The translations under genes and the position numbers were made by a program. A stretch of 64,000 nucleotides of DNA from Nocardia iowensis (GTDB lineage Bacteria; Actinomycetota; Actinomycetes; Mycobacteriales; Mycobacteriaceae), in contig NZ_CP078145.1 of the NCBI RefSeq assembly GCF_019222765.1, positions 4,464,001-4,528,000 on the forward strand, in the 5' to 3' direction. Below the pieces are notes generated by a model. It did no database searches, was not told where the DNA came from, and was given only the letters and a program-made list of their open reading frames with translations. This document shows positions 9,730 through 19,700 of the stretch, piece by piece. How positions within the stretch are numbered: position 1 is the stretch's first letter; every line of letters begins with the position of its first letter.

Positions 9730-11082
9730 TCAGCGCCGCCGCTTTCGGTAGCGCACCGTGCATGGTTGCAGCAGCTGCACAACCATCTTGCTGTGGTCGT
9801 TGCGGTAACTCTCCGACGGCTGCGCCATCTCGAACTCCCAGTCCCGGAGCAGGATCGAGAAGATCGCCTTCAACTGCATCAGCGCGAACGCCGCACCGAC
9901 GCAGCGATGCCGACCGGCCCCGAACGGGATCCAGGTCCACCGATTGACGATGTCCTCCTGCTTCGGGTCCAAGTAGCGGCCCGGATCGAACAGGTCCGGA
10001 TTCGGAAAGTCGTCCGCGATGCGGTTGGAAACGGCAGGTGTGGCGGCCACCAGCTCGCCCGGCGCGATGCGATGCCCGCACACCTCGAAATCACCGCGCG
10101 CGACCCGCATCAGCACGATCAGCGGCGGATGCAGGCGCAGCGTCTCCTTGATGACGGCTTCGAGGTTCGGGATCTGGCGGAGCGCGCCGAAACTGATGTC
10201 GGAACCGTCGGCGTACAGCTCGTCGAGTTCATCGACAACCTGCCGCAGCTGGTCGGGGTGGCGGAGTAGTTCGATGACGGTCCACGCCGCGGTACCCGAG
10301 GTGGTGTGATGCCCCGCGAACATCATCGAGATGAACATTCCGGTGATCTCGCTGGCACTGAATCGCGGTGTTCCGTGCTCGTCTTTGATCGAAACGAGGA
10401 CGTCGAGCATGTCCCGGTCGTCCTTGCCCGCGGGGGGATTCGCGGCGCGGGTGTCCATGATGCCCTGGACCAGCTCGACCAGTTCCGCCCGCGCGGCGTC
10501 CCGGCGGCGGAAGCTCTCGATGGGGGCGTAGGGGTCTACGTAGGCCAGCGCATCGGTTCCACGCTCCAGGTCGTGGTAGAGCCTGGCGAAGCGCTCGTCG
10601 AGTTCGTCGCGGAACTTGACGCCGATGAGGCAGGCGGACGAGGTGTAGATGGTCAGCTCGGCGAAGAAGTCGAGCAGGTCGATCTCGCCCGCGTCGCCCC
10701 AGCGCGCCAGCATCCGATCCACCTCGCGGCCGATCGTGGCGGCATGCCCGCGCATCTGCTCGGCGCGCAACGCTTGATTGTGCAGCATCTCCTTGCGCCG
10801 CTCCGGCGGCGCGTCGAAGACCACGCCCTCCCCGAAGATCGGCTTCATGAACGGATACGCGGCCGCCTGATCCAGATCCTCGTCGCCGGACCGGAAGAAG
10901 AACTCGTTCGCCTCGGCGCCGGACAGCAGGATCACCTGGCGCCCGGCCAGCTCGAACGATCCGACGTCCCCGCACTCCGCCCGTACCCGGCGCATCAATC
11001 CGATCGGATCACTCCGAAACTCTTCGAGATGCCCGTGCTCCTGCTGTCCGCCCGAAACGCGTTGTGGCGTAACCAGAGTCAT
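9730..11082 (-). CDS. cyp51: Sterol 14-alpha-demethylase, CYP51
   Basis: A 450-residue P450 that matches M. tuberculosis CYP51 closely along its whole length. Signatures are RVSGGQQEHGHLEEF at the N-terminus, YAYVDP-like and YPFMKPIFGEGVVFDAP blocks, the I-helix GHHTTSGTA, and FGAGRHRCVG with the heme ligand at Cys394, the same number as in the M. tuberculosis enzyme. CYP51 removes the 14-alpha methyl of lanosterol-type sterols. Unlike in M. tuberculosis it is not in line with its ferredoxin but faces the ferredoxin operon across a terminator and diverges from an MCE gene, sharing an operator with it. Confidence 0.96.
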   Translation of the reverse strand: MTLVTPQRVSGGQQEHGHLEEFRSDPIGLMRRVRAECGDVGSFELAGRQVILLSGAEANEFFFRSGDEDLDQAAAYPFMKPIFGEGVVFDAPPERRKEMLHNQALRAEQMRGHAATIGREVDRMLARWGDAGEIDLLDFFAELTIYTSSACLIGVKFRDELDERFARLYHDLERGTDALAYVDPYAPIESFRRRDAARAELVELVQGIMDTRAANPPAGKDDRDMLDVLVSIKDEHGTPRFSASEITGMFISMMFAGHHTTSGTAAWTVIELLRHPDQLRQVVDELDELYADGSDISFGALRQIPNLEAVIKETLRLHPPLIVLMRVARGDFEVCGHRIAPGELVAATPAVSNRIADDFPNPDLFDPGRYLDPKQEDIVNRWTWIPFGAGRHRCVGAAFALMQLKAIFSILLRDWEFEMAQPSESYRNDHSKMVVQLLQPCTVRYRKRRR

Positions 11083-11119
11083 CGGAATCCTCCCGGGGAT
11101 CGCGGTCCGGATCTATCAT

Positions 11120-11140
11120 GGACACGTGTCTGGACAGTAC
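11120..11140. promoter_or_regulatory. TGTC/GACA operator, copy 3, between cyp51 and the MCE gene
   Basis: The site reads GGACACGTGTCTGGACAGTAC. It contains the perfect palindrome GACACGTGTC (11121-11130) and TGTCTGGACA (11127-11136). It overlaps the GTG start assigned to the MCE gene and lies 38 bp upstream of cyp51. One repressor bound here could silence both genes. Confidence 0.6.
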
Positions 11141-12343
11141 TACGACACGGGTGACCGGGCAAGATGGTCGCTGTGGTCGGCGGTGCGATTGAAGCTGGCC
11201 GCGGCGGCGATGGTGGTCACGCTGGTCGCGATAGTCGTTGCGGCCCTTTCGATGTTCGCGGGCCGTTACGGTGCGACGGCCACCGTCACCGTGGACGCGC
11301 CGCGCAGTGGGCTGGTGCTCGACCCCGCCGCGAAGGTGAAGCTGCGTGGGGTGGAGATCGGGCGGGTGGCGTCGGTGCGCCGGGCGGCCGACCGGGTGTT
11401 GCTGGGGCTGGAGCTCGATCCCGAAGCGCTGAAGCTCGTTCCGGCGAACGTGCGCGTTGATATCCGCTCCACCACGATATTCGGCGCGAAGTACGTGAAT
11501 TTGGTTGTCCCGCAGCTGCCGTCAGCCGAACCGCTGCGTGAGGGCGCGACGGTGTCCGCGGCGGCGGTGACGGTCGAATTCAACACGCTGTTCGAACATC
11601 TCACGCAAATCCTGGCGAAGGTGGCACCGGAACGGCTCAATGCCACCCTCACCGCCCTCGGAACCGCGCTCCAGGGCCGCGGCGAAAGACTCGGTGACCT
11701 GCTGGCGCGCGCCGACGCCTATCTGAAGGACCTCAACCCGAGCCTGCCCGCCCTGCACCGCGACACGATCGCTACAGCCGAGGTCAGCGGGCTGTATGCA
11801 GATACCCTCGAAGATCTGTTGCGTACCACGGCGAATGTCACGTCGACGAGCACGACGATCGCCGACCGGGAGTCCGAGGTGGACGCGTTGCTGGTGAACG
11901 TCATCGGACTCGCCGACACCACCTCGGCCGTGCTCACCGAAAACGAACAGTCCGCCAGCGCGGCCCTCGACCTGCTCCGTCCTACCACCGGCCTGCTGAA
12001 TGCGTATGAGCCCGCACTGAATTGCCTGATCCGCGGTCTCGCCCAGGCATTGCCCGCGGCCGAATCCTTCGTCGGCGGTGTGCAACCGGGCGCGGTCTTC
12101 TTTGCCGGTTTCATGACCGGCGGGGAACCGTACACCTATCCCGACGACCTGCCGAAGGTCAATGCCACCGGTGGCCCGCACTGCGGCGGCATACTTGATC
12201 GCATACCCGGCAGCCACGCCCCGTACATCGTCACCGACACCGGCGAGCGGACCCCCTACGCGCCGTCCACCGCGGTGGTAGTCAACGGGCCCAAGATATT
12301 CCAGCTGCTGTTCGCCGGGCTTCCTGGCGTGACGCCCCCGTAA
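11126..12343 (+). CDS. Orphan MCE-family (MceA-like) protein
   Basis: A 405-residue protein with a short cytoplasmic N-terminus, one membrane anchor (about residues 22-46, AAAAMVVTLVAIVVAALSMF) and an MCE domain (VKLRGVEIGRV block) followed by a long helical region. MCE proteins are subunits of lipid or sterol importers that normally come in sets of six with two YrbE permeases. None of those genes is present here, so this is a lone copy. The GTG at 11126 lies inside the shared operator; GTG at 11183 is an alternative start that would leave the anchor intact. A role in delivering a sterol or lipid to the neighbouring P450s is inference. Confidence 0.85.
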   Translation: MSGQYYDTGDRARWSLWSAVRLKLAAAAMVVTLVAIVVAALSMFAGRYGATATVTVDAPRSGLVLDPAAKVKLRGVEIGRVASVRRAADRVLLGLELDPEALKLVPANVRVDIRSTTIFGAKYVNLVVPQLPSAEPLREGATVSAAAVTVEFNTLFEHLTQILAKVAPERLNATLTALGTALQGRGERLGDLLARADAYLKDLNPSLPALHRDTIATAEVSGLYADTLEDLLRTTANVTSTSTTIADRESEVDALLVNVIGLADTTSAVLTENEQSASAALDLLRPTTGLLNAYEPALNCLIRGLAQALPAAESFVGGVQPGAVFFAGFMTGGEPYTYPDDLPKVNATGGPHCGGILDRIPGSHAPYIVTDTGERTPYAPSTAVVVNGPKIFQLLFAGLPGVTPP

Positions 12344-12351
12344 TGGCACCG

Positions 12352-12413
12352 CACAGAGCATCCATACTCCACACAGAGCTTGTAGCCCTTGTGGAGGGTA
12401 TGGGCCCTCTGTG
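12352..12413. terminator. Long imperfect hairpin between MCE and LLM genes
   Basis: Outer arms CACAGAG (12352-12358) and CTCTGTG (12407-12413) enclose a further pairing of CCATACTCCACA with TGTGGAGGGTATGG. It separates the convergent MCE and monooxygenase genes and probably terminates both. Confidence 0.7.
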
Positions 12414-12424
12414 AGTGCGGCGGC

Positions 12425-13789
12425 TCAGCTGCGGTGGGTGAGGGGTTCGGGGAGGGCTAGGTGGTGGCGGAGGGTGGTGCCGGTGTATTCGGTGCGGTAG
12501 ACGCCTCGTTCCTGGAGCTCGGGGATCAGCCAGTCGACTATTTCGTCCAGCCCGGTGGGCACGAGGTAGGGGGAGACGTTGAAGCCGTCGACGGCGCCGT
12601 GGCGGACCCAGCGGGCGAGTTCGTCGGCTACCTGGGCGGGAGTGCCCGCGAAGCCCGAACGTTCGGTGGTGGCGATGACCACTTCACGGAGGGAGAGGTT
12701 TTCGGCTTCGGCGCGGGCTCGCCATTCGCGGGCGATGGCGTGCGGGTCTTGGCCGTGACGGGGCGCGCCGCGGGTTTCGGAGATGGCGCGGTGTTCGGGA
12801 TCTTCGGTGGGAAGCGGGCCGTCGGGGTCCAGGTGGGAGAGGTCGCGGCCCCAGACCTGCCCGGCCAGGGACAAGGCGGTTTGGCCGGTGTACTGGCCGT
12901 CCTTGACCCAGCGGACCTTCTCTTCGACTTCGGATTCCTTCTCCGCCAATACGATCTGAGTGCCGGGGAGGATCTTGATGTCGTCGTCGGGACGCCCCGC
13001 AGCGCGGAGCCGGGCCCGGATGTCATCGGCGAAGGCGAGTGCTTCGTCGAAATGTGTTCCGTGCCTGGAGAAGATGACCTCGGCGTGGGTGGCGGCGAAG
13101 TCGCGGCCGGTGGGGGAGTCACCGGCTTGGAAGATGACGGGGTGGCCCTGAGGGCTGCGCGGCAGCGTGGGTGTGATCGTGACCTGGAAGTGGTCACTGG
13201 ATCTTTCGACCGGACGGATGGCGTCCTCGCTTGCCCAGGACGCGCTCTGCTGGGAGGCGGCGATGGCCCCGTCGCGCCACGAATCCCAGATGGCGCGGGC
13301 GATGTCGAGGAACTCCCCGGCTCGCTCGTAGCGCTGCGCGTGCTCCAGATAGCCACCGCGACGGAAGTTTTCGCCGGTCCAGGCGTTATCGGTAGTGACG
13401 GCATTCCATCCGGCGCGGCCGCCGGAGATCAGGTCGAGGCCACTCAAGCGGCGCGCCAGATCGGCGGGCTCGTTGTAGGTGGTGTTCTGGGTGGCGACCA
13501 GGCCGATGTGCCGGGTGACACCGGCCAGTGCGGCCAACTGGGCGATCGCGTCCGGCCTGCCCGCGATGTCCAATTCGAGGATCTTGCCGTCCTGCTCGCG
13601 CAGCCGCAGCCCCTCGCCGAGGAAGAACGCGTCGAACAAGCCGCGCTCGGCGGTCTGCGCGACGCGCCGGAAGGTCTCGAAGTCGATCTGCGAGCCGCTG
13701 GCCGGATCGGACCAGATGGTGGTGTGGTTGACGCCCTGGAAGAACACACCGAAATGGAGCTGGGCGTCCGGACGTGGCGGGACTGTCAT
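12425..13789 (-). CDS. NtaA/DszA-type flavin-dependent monooxygenase
   Basis: A 454-residue luciferase-like enzyme of the NtaA/SnaA/DszA class, which uses reduced FMN from a separate reductase. Typical blocks are FGVFFQGVNHTTIW at the N-terminus, FDAFFLGEGLRLREQ, and LISGGRAGWNAVTT, the usual FMN-phosphate region. The substrate is unknown; relatives attack aminopolycarboxylates, organosulfur compounds and long-chain alkanes. It is the second gene of a leftward pair, 18 bp after another LLM protein. Confidence 0.9.
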   Translation of the reverse strand: MTVPPRPDAQLHFGVFFQGVNHTTIWSDPASGSQIDFETFRRVAQTAERGLFDAFFLGEGLRLREQDGKILELDIAGRPDAIAQLAALAGVTRHIGLVATQNTTYNEPADLARRLSGLDLISGGRAGWNAVTTDNAWTGENFRRGGYLEHAQRYERAGEFLDIARAIWDSWRDGAIAASQQSASWASEDAIRPVERSSDHFQVTITPTLPRSPQGHPVIFQAGDSPTGRDFAATHAEVIFSRHGTHFDEALAFADDIRARLRAAGRPDDDIKILPGTQIVLAEKESEVEEKVRWVKDGQYTGQTALSLAGQVWGRDLSHLDPDGPLPTEDPEHRAISETRGAPRHGQDPHAIAREWRARAEAENLSLREVVIATTERSGFAGTPAQVADELARWVRHGAVDGFNVSPYLVPTGLDEIVDWLIPELQERGVYRTEYTGTTLRHHLALPEPLTHRS

Positions 13790-13807
13790 GTCGTTGGCTC
13801 CTGTCGG

Positions 13808-14857
13808 TCAGTGCGCCGCGGCATAGCGATTGGCGGGACGGGCCAGCCCGAGGTTCGCGCGCAGCGTCGAGCCGGGCACCGGACGGTGCGTGACGCCGGT
13901 ACGCAGCAGCGCGGGCAGCACCTCGCGGGTCAGTACCGGCAGGTCTTCATCGATGACCGCCGGGTGCAGGCGCACGCCGTCGAGGTGGGCGCTGAGGTGG
14001 GTCAGCAGATCGACGAGAGCGGCCGCCGATCCGGAAAAAGCCAGCCGGGCGGGAGAATTCGAGGGCGCGACACCGAACCGTTCGACGGCGGTCGCGCCGG
14101 GCGTATCCAGGGTGACGTCGATTTCGGCGAAGGCCAGCGGCGTACCCGCTGATCGGGCCTGCTCCGCCGATTCGATCGCGGCGGCGACCGAATCGGCCGC
14201 GACGAGCCGGACGTCGACGTCACCGTCGGCACCCAATACCACCGGTTGCCCCTGCGGCGGGCGTGGCACGATCGCCGGGCCTTTCACCGAGAACGTCGCC
14301 CCGCGAAAGTCGATGTAGTGCAGTTTGTTCCGGTCCAGGAAGCGCCCGTTGGGGTGGTCGCGGATTACCGCGTCGTCTTCCCACGAGTCCCACAGGCGAC
14401 GCGTCACCTCGATGGAATCGCGGTATTCCCTGGCGAGTTCGTCCTCGCCGGTGATCCGCGGGCGGCCCCAGGCGGCGGCAGCGCGCGGGTCATCGATGCG
14501 TTCGGCGATCCATCCGGCCCGGCCGCGTGACGCATAGTCGAGCGTCGCGATCTGCGAGGAGGTGTGAAACGGTTCGGCGTAAGTGGTTTCGACCGTCGGG
14601 ACCAAGCCGATGGTGCTGGTGGCCGCCGCGACGAACGAGGCCCGCGTCACCGCATCGATGCGGCCCGCGACGGCGTCGGGTGGCAGGATGGAATCGGCGA
14701 AGGTGGCGAGCGTGCAGCCCGCGTTCTCGGCCGCGGCGACGCGGGTGCGCAGGGTCTCGCCGGTCAGCAGACGATCCGGCGCATGCGTGGCGCGTCGCCA
14801 CGCGTCGGGGTGGAAGCCTTCGCCGTCGAGTTCGATACCGAGCGCGAAAACGCCCAT
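13808..14857 (-). CDS. Luciferase-like monooxygenase (LLM) family protein
   Basis: A 349-residue LLM-fold protein. The core motif LDYASRGRAGWIAER corresponds to the FMN-binding ISGGRAGWN segment of its neighbour, and the C-terminus RPVPGSTLRANLGL is typical of this subgroup. The ATG at 14857 is preceded by AAGAAGG at a good distance; longer forms lack a ribosome site. It is transcribed just ahead of the NtaA-like gene, and the two may work on the same substrate. No flavin reductase is next to them. Confidence 0.85.
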   Translation of the reverse strand: MGVFALGIELDGEGFHPDAWRRATHAPDRLLTGETLRTRVAAAENAGCTLATFADSILPPDAVAGRIDAVTRASFVAAATSTIGLVPTVETTYAEPFHTSSQIATLDYASRGRAGWIAERIDDPRAAAAWGRPRITGEDELAREYRDSIEVTRRLWDSWEDDAVIRDHPNGRFLDRNKLHYIDFRGATFSVKGPAIVPRPPQGQPVVLGADGDVDVRLVAADSVAAAIESAEQARSAGTPLAFAEIDVTLDTPGATAVERFGVAPSNSPARLAFSGSAAALVDLLTHLSAHLDGVRLHPAVIDEDLPVLTREVLPALLRTGVTHRPVPGSTLRANLGLARPANRYAAAH

Positions 14858-15000
14858 CCGACACCTTCTTCCGTGCTGCGATCGAAGGGCAGTGACAACG
14901 CCATTGTCGGCGGCGCAGCCCTCCTCGAGCATGCAATTCGGTGCGGTTGGGCGCGACGGTTTACCTCGGGGTGATTCGAAGACGACCGCGACGTAACGAA

Positions 15001-15024
15001 TCCCGGGCTCGCTCGAGCCCGGGA
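15001..15024. terminator. Hairpin terminator downstream of the MFS gene
   Basis: TCCCGGGCTCG (15001-15011), a 2-nt loop, then the exact reverse complement (15014-15024). It lies 10 bp beyond the leftward stop codon of the exporter gene. Confidence 0.85.
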
Positions 15025-15033
15025 CTCCGCGGA

Positions 15034-16485
15034 CTACCGCGCGGCGCGGGCCGAAAGACCCGCTGCGAGCAGCACCGTCACTCCTTCCGCGATGGCCGTG
15101 CCGCCGAGTGCGTGCGCCGCGGACAGCGTCGTGCTACCGGCCAGCCCGAGGAACAGCGTGCCGAAGGAGGCGATACCGACCACGATGCCGAGCTGCACAT
15201 TGGTCACCAGGATTCCGCTGGCGTCCGCGGCCAGGTTCATCGGCACCTTGGCCAGCGTCCGCGTCATCAGCGGACTGAACGCCAGCCCGTTGCCCATACC
15301 GCAGATCGCCAGCAGTACCAGCACGAGCTCCCCGACGTCCGCACCGTTGCGCAGCAGCGCGCCGATGGCGACCATGCTCGCCGCGGCCAGCACCAGACCG
15401 AGCGGAATCATGCTGGTGTGCAAGCGATTCGGGATGCGCTCCCAGTTCAGGCTGGCGAGCGCGAACGTCACGCCCATCGGAATGAACAGCAGACCGGCAT
15501 GCAATGCGCTGTAACCGAGAGTGCTCTGCAGATGGATGGCCATCACGAACATCCACCCGCCGAAGGTCGCCATGATCACGAACAGCGTCGCGGCGGCGAG
15601 CAGCAGTCCCGGCGCGGCCAGCACCCGGTGCGAGAAGAGCGGTTCACCACCACGCGCCGCGACCGACCGCTCGATCCCGACAAACACCGCGAAGCCGATC
15701 ACACAGGCGCCCAACGAAATCCACGACCAGACCGGCCAATCCAATTCCGGGCCGAGCACCAACGGGAGTACCAATGCCAGTACCGCCGCCGTCAGCATGG
15801 TGAGCCCCGACAGGTCGAGGTTGCGATCGAAGCGCTGGGTCGCCGTGGGCAGAATTCGCGGCGCGAGCACCAGCAGCACCACGCCGATCGGCACATTGAC
15901 CAGGAACACCCCGCGCCAGCCGCTGCCCCACAGATCGGCGCTGACGATCAGCCCGCCGAGCACCTGCCCGGCGACCATGCCGCCGGAGATGATCGCCGAG
16001 TACACGCTGAGCGCCTTGGCCCGCGCATGACCGGTGAAGTTTCGCTGAATGAGCGTCATGATCTGCGGCACCATTGCCGCCGCTCCGACGCCCTGGGCGA
16101 ACCGGAACACGATGAGTGCGGTCTCGTTCCAGGCCAGCCCGCAGGCCAGCGACGCGGCCGTGAACAGGGCCAATCCGGCGATGAACATCCGCCGCTGAGT
16201 GAATCGGTCGCCGAGCCGTGCGCCGGTCACCAGCAGCACGGCGTAGGCGATCACGTAACCGGCCACGATCAGCTGCAAGGCAGCGCCGGAGGTGTGCAGG
16301 GAATCGCGAATCGACGGAATCGCGACATTGACGATGGAGGAGTCGAGCACCGCCATGAACTGGCCGGTGAGGATCACCGTGAGGATGGCCAGGGTGCGCC
16401 GCGCACCGTACGCGGCCGGTGGAGCTGCCGGGGGCGCGACAACCGGCGATGCGGTGGCCGGGTCCGGCGACAAGATCTGGGTCAT
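15034..16485 (-). CDS. MFS drug exporter, DHA2 (EmrB/QacA) family
   Basis: A 483-residue transporter with about 14 hydrophobic segments. The first helix ends in MAVLDSSIVNVAIPSI, the DHA2 hallmark, and RLGDRFTQRRMF is the motif-A loop between helices 2 and 3. It should expel a small hydrophobic compound by proton antiport. The ATG at 16485 is chosen because the reading frame further upstream is poorly coding and overlaps an operator. The operator at 16531-16560 is nearly repeated upstream of the XRE regulator at 21639, so that regulator likely controls this exporter. Confidence 0.93.
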   Translation of the reverse strand: MTQILSPDPATASPVVAPPAAPPAAYGARRTLAILTVILTGQFMAVLDSSIVNVAIPSIRDSLHTSGAALQLIVAGYVIAYAVLLVTGARLGDRFTQRRMFIAGLALFTAASLACGLAWNETALIVFRFAQGVGAAAMVPQIMTLIQRNFTGHARAKALSVYSAIISGGMVAGQVLGGLIVSADLWGSGWRGVFLVNVPIGVVLLVLAPRILPTATQRFDRNLDLSGLTMLTAAVLALVLPLVLGPELDWPVWSWISLGACVIGFAVFVGIERSVAARGGEPLFSHRVLAAPGLLLAAATLFVIMATFGGWMFVMAIHLQSTLGYSALHAGLLFIPMGVTFALASLNWERIPNRLHTSMIPLGLVLAAASMVAIGALLRNGADVGELVLVLLAICGMGNGLAFSPLMTRTLAKVPMNLAADASGILVTNVQLGIVVGIASFGTLFLGLAGSTTLSAAHALGGTAIAEGVTVLLAAGLSARAAR

Positions 16486-16530
16486 ATGCTGATCTTGCGA
16501 GCTCGATGACACCGGTAACAGGAGCCCATT

Positions 16531-16560
16531 AAAACTGGTACCGGCAATACCTGGATAAGC
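16531..16560. promoter_or_regulatory. Operator shared with the XRE/MmyB-type regulator, copy A
   Basis: AAAACTGGTAC (16531-16541), 7 variable bases, then ACCTGGATA (16549-16557). The same two blocks with the same spacing occur at 21583-21609 in front of the regulator gene. It lies 46-75 bp upstream of the exporter start. Confidence 0.6.
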
Positions 16561-16658
16561 GGTCGGATCCTGGGCCGCTGCGGTGGAGTGGCCGCCGTTC
16601 CGGCCCGATGTGGCCAAGACCACTCGAGTCACCGCCGCGTATCACCTTCCCGGAAGTA

Positions 16659-16677
16659 TTTACTTAGGCTAACGTGT
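16659..16677. promoter_or_regulatory. Possible IdeR-type iron box
   Basis: TTTACTTAGGCTAACGTGT matches 13 of 19 positions of the IdeR/DtxR consensus, with the core TTAGGCTAAC intact. It lies about 50 bp upstream of the carboxylic acid reductase start. This is a weak to moderate candidate only. Confidence 0.3.
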
Positions 16678-16724
16678 TTTACGGGTTGCAGGGCTTTTCC
16701 TACTTATGACAAGGGAGGCTTGCC

Positions 16725-19700
16725 ATGGCAGTGGATTCACCGGATGAGCGGCTACAGCGCCGCATTGCACAGTTGTTTGCAGAAGATGAGCAGGTCAAGG
16801 CCGCACGTCCGCTCGAAGCGGTGAGCGCGGCGGTGAGCGCGCCCGGTATGCGGCTGGCGCAGATCGCCGCCACTGTTATGGCGGGTTACGCCGACCGCCC
16901 GGCCGCCGGGCAGCGTGCGTTCGAACTGAACACCGACGACGCGACGGGCCGCACCTCGCTGCGGTTACTTCCCCGATTCGAGACCATCACCTATCGCGAA
17001 CTGTGGCAGCGAGTCGGCGAGGTTGCCGCGGCCTGGCATCATGATCCCGAGAACCCCTTGCGCGCAGGTGATTTCGTCGCCCTGCTCGGCTTCACCAGCA
17101 TCGACTACGCCACCCTCGACCTGGCCGATATCCACCTCGGCGCGGTTACCGTGCCGTTGCAGGCCAGCGCGGCGGTGTCCCAGCTGATCGCTATCCTCAC
17201 CGAGACTTCGCCGCGGCTGCTCGCCTCGACCCCGGAGCACCTCGATGCGGCGGTCGAGTGCCTACTCGCGGGCACCACACCGGAACGACTGGTGGTCTTC
17301 GACTACCACCCCGAGGACGACGACCAGCGTGCGGCCTTCGAATCCGCCCGCCGCCGCCTTGCCGACGCGGGCAGCTCGGTGATCGTCGAAACGCTCGATG
17401 CCGTGCGTGCCCGGGGCCGCGACTTACCGGCCGCGCCACTGTTCGTTCCCGACACCGACGACGACCCGCTGGCCCTGCTGATCTACACCTCCGGCAGCAC
17501 CGGAACGCCGAAGGGCGCGATGTACACCAATCGGTTGGCCGCCACGATGTGGCAGGGGAACTCGATGCTGCAGGGGAACTCGCAACGGGTCGGGATCAAT
17601 CTCAACTACATGCCGATGAGCCACATCGCCGGTCGCATATCGCTGTTCGGCGTGCTCGCTCGCGGTGGCACCGCATACTTCGCGGCCAAGAGCGACATGT
17701 CGACACTGTTCGAAGACATCGGCTTGGTACGTCCCACCGAGATCTTCTTCGTCCCGCGCGTGTGCGACATGGTCTTCCAGCGCTATCAGAGCGAGCTGGA
17801 CCGGCGCTCGGTGGCGGGCGCCGACCTGGACACGCTCGATCGGGAAGTGAAAGCCGACCTCCGGCAGAACTACCTCGGTGGGCGCTTCCTGGTGGCGGTC
17901 GTCGGCAGCGCGCCGCTGGCCGCGGAGATGAAGACGTTCATGGAGTCCGTCCTCGATCTGCCACTGCACGACGGGTACGGGTCGACCGAGGCGGGCGCAA
18001 GCGTGCTGCTCGACAACCAGATCCAGCGGCCGCCGGTGCTCGATTACAAGCTCGTCGACGTGCCCGAACTGGGTTACTTCCGCACCGACCGGCCGCATCC
18101 GCGCGGTGAGCTGTTGTTGAAGGCGGAGACCACGATTCCGGGCTACTACAAGCGGCCCGAGGTCACCGCGGAGATCTTCGACGAGGACGGCTTCTACAAG
18201 ACCGGCGATATCGTGGCCGAGCTCGAGCACGATCGGCTGGTCTATGTCGACCGTCGCAACAATGTGCTCAAACTGTCGCAGGGCGAGTTCGTGACCGTCG
18301 CCCATCTCGAGGCCGTGTTCGCCAGCAGCCCGCTGATCCGGCAGATCTTCATCTACGGCAGCAGCGAACGTTCCTATCTGCTCGCGGTGATCGTCCCCAC
18401 CGACGACGCGCTGCGCGGCCGCGACACCGCCACCTTGAAATCGGCACTGGCCGAATCGATTCAGCGCATCGCCAAGGACGCGAACCTGCAGCCCTACGAG
18501 ATTCCGCGCGATTTCCTGATCGAGACCGAGCCGTTCACCATCGCCAACGGACTGCTCTCCGGCATCGCGAAGCTGCTGCGCCCCAATCTGAAGGAACGCT
18601 ACGGCGCTCAGCTGGAGCAGATGTACACCGATCTCGCGACAGGCCAGGCCGATGAGCTGCTCGCCCTGCGCCGCGAAGCCGCCGACCTGCCGGTGCTCGA
18701 AACCGTCAGCCGGGCAGCGAAAGCGATGCTCGGCGTCGCCTCCGCCGATATGCGTCCCGACGCGCACTTCACCGACCTGGGCGGCGATTCCCTTTCCGCG
18801 CTGTCGTTCTCGAACCTGCTGCACGAGATCTTCGGGGTCGAGGTGCCGGTGGGTGTCGTCGTCAGCCCGGCGAACGAGCTGCGCGATCTGGCGAATTACA
18901 TTGAGGCGGAACGCAACTCGGGCGCGAAGCGTCCCACCTTCACCTCGGTGCACGGCGGCGGTTCCGAGATCCGCGCCGCCGATCTGACCCTCGACAAGTT
19001 CATCGATGCCCGCACCCTGGCCGCCGCCGACAGCATTCCGCACGCGCCGGTGCCAGCGCAGACGGTGCTGCTGACCGGCGCGAACGGCTACCTCGGCCGG
19101 TTCCTGTGCCTGGAATGGCTGGAGCGGCTGGACAAGACGGGTGGCACGCTGATCTGCGTCGTGCGCGGTAGTGACGCGGCCGCGGCCCGTAAACGGCTGG
19201 ACTCGGCGTTCGACAGCGGCGATCCCGGCCTGCTCGAGCACTACCAGCAACTGGCCGCACGGACCCTGGAAGTCCTCGCCGGTGATATCGGCGACCCGAA
19301 TCTCGGTCTGGACGACGCGACTTGGCAGCGGTTGGCCGAAACCGTCGACCTGATCGTCCATCCCGCCGCGTTGGTCAACCACGTCCTTCCCTACACCCAG
19401 CTGTTCGGCCCCAATGTCGTCGGCACCGCCGAAATCGTCCGGTTGGCGATCACGGCGCGGCGCAAGCCGGTCACCTACCTGTCGACCGTCGGAGTGGCCG
19501 ACCAGGTCGACCCGGCGGAGTATCAGGAGGACAGCGACGTCCGCGAGATGAGCGCGGTGCGCGTCGTGCGCGAGAGTTACGCCAACGGCTACGGCAACAG
19601 CAAGTGGGCGGGGGAGGTCCTGCTGCGCGAAGCACACGATCTGTGTGGCTTGCCGGTCGCGGTGTTCCGTTCGGACATGATCCTGGCGCACAGCCGGTAC

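Noticed and set aside
12461..14152. Long rightward open frame antisense to the two LLM genes
   Set aside because: It crosses two well-supported leftward genes and has low-complexity Gly/Val/Asp composition.
14941..16509. A 522-residue rightward open frame over the MFS gene
   Set aside because: It is Gln/Arg/His-rich with no recognisable fold; the minus strand encodes a complete 14-helix exporter.
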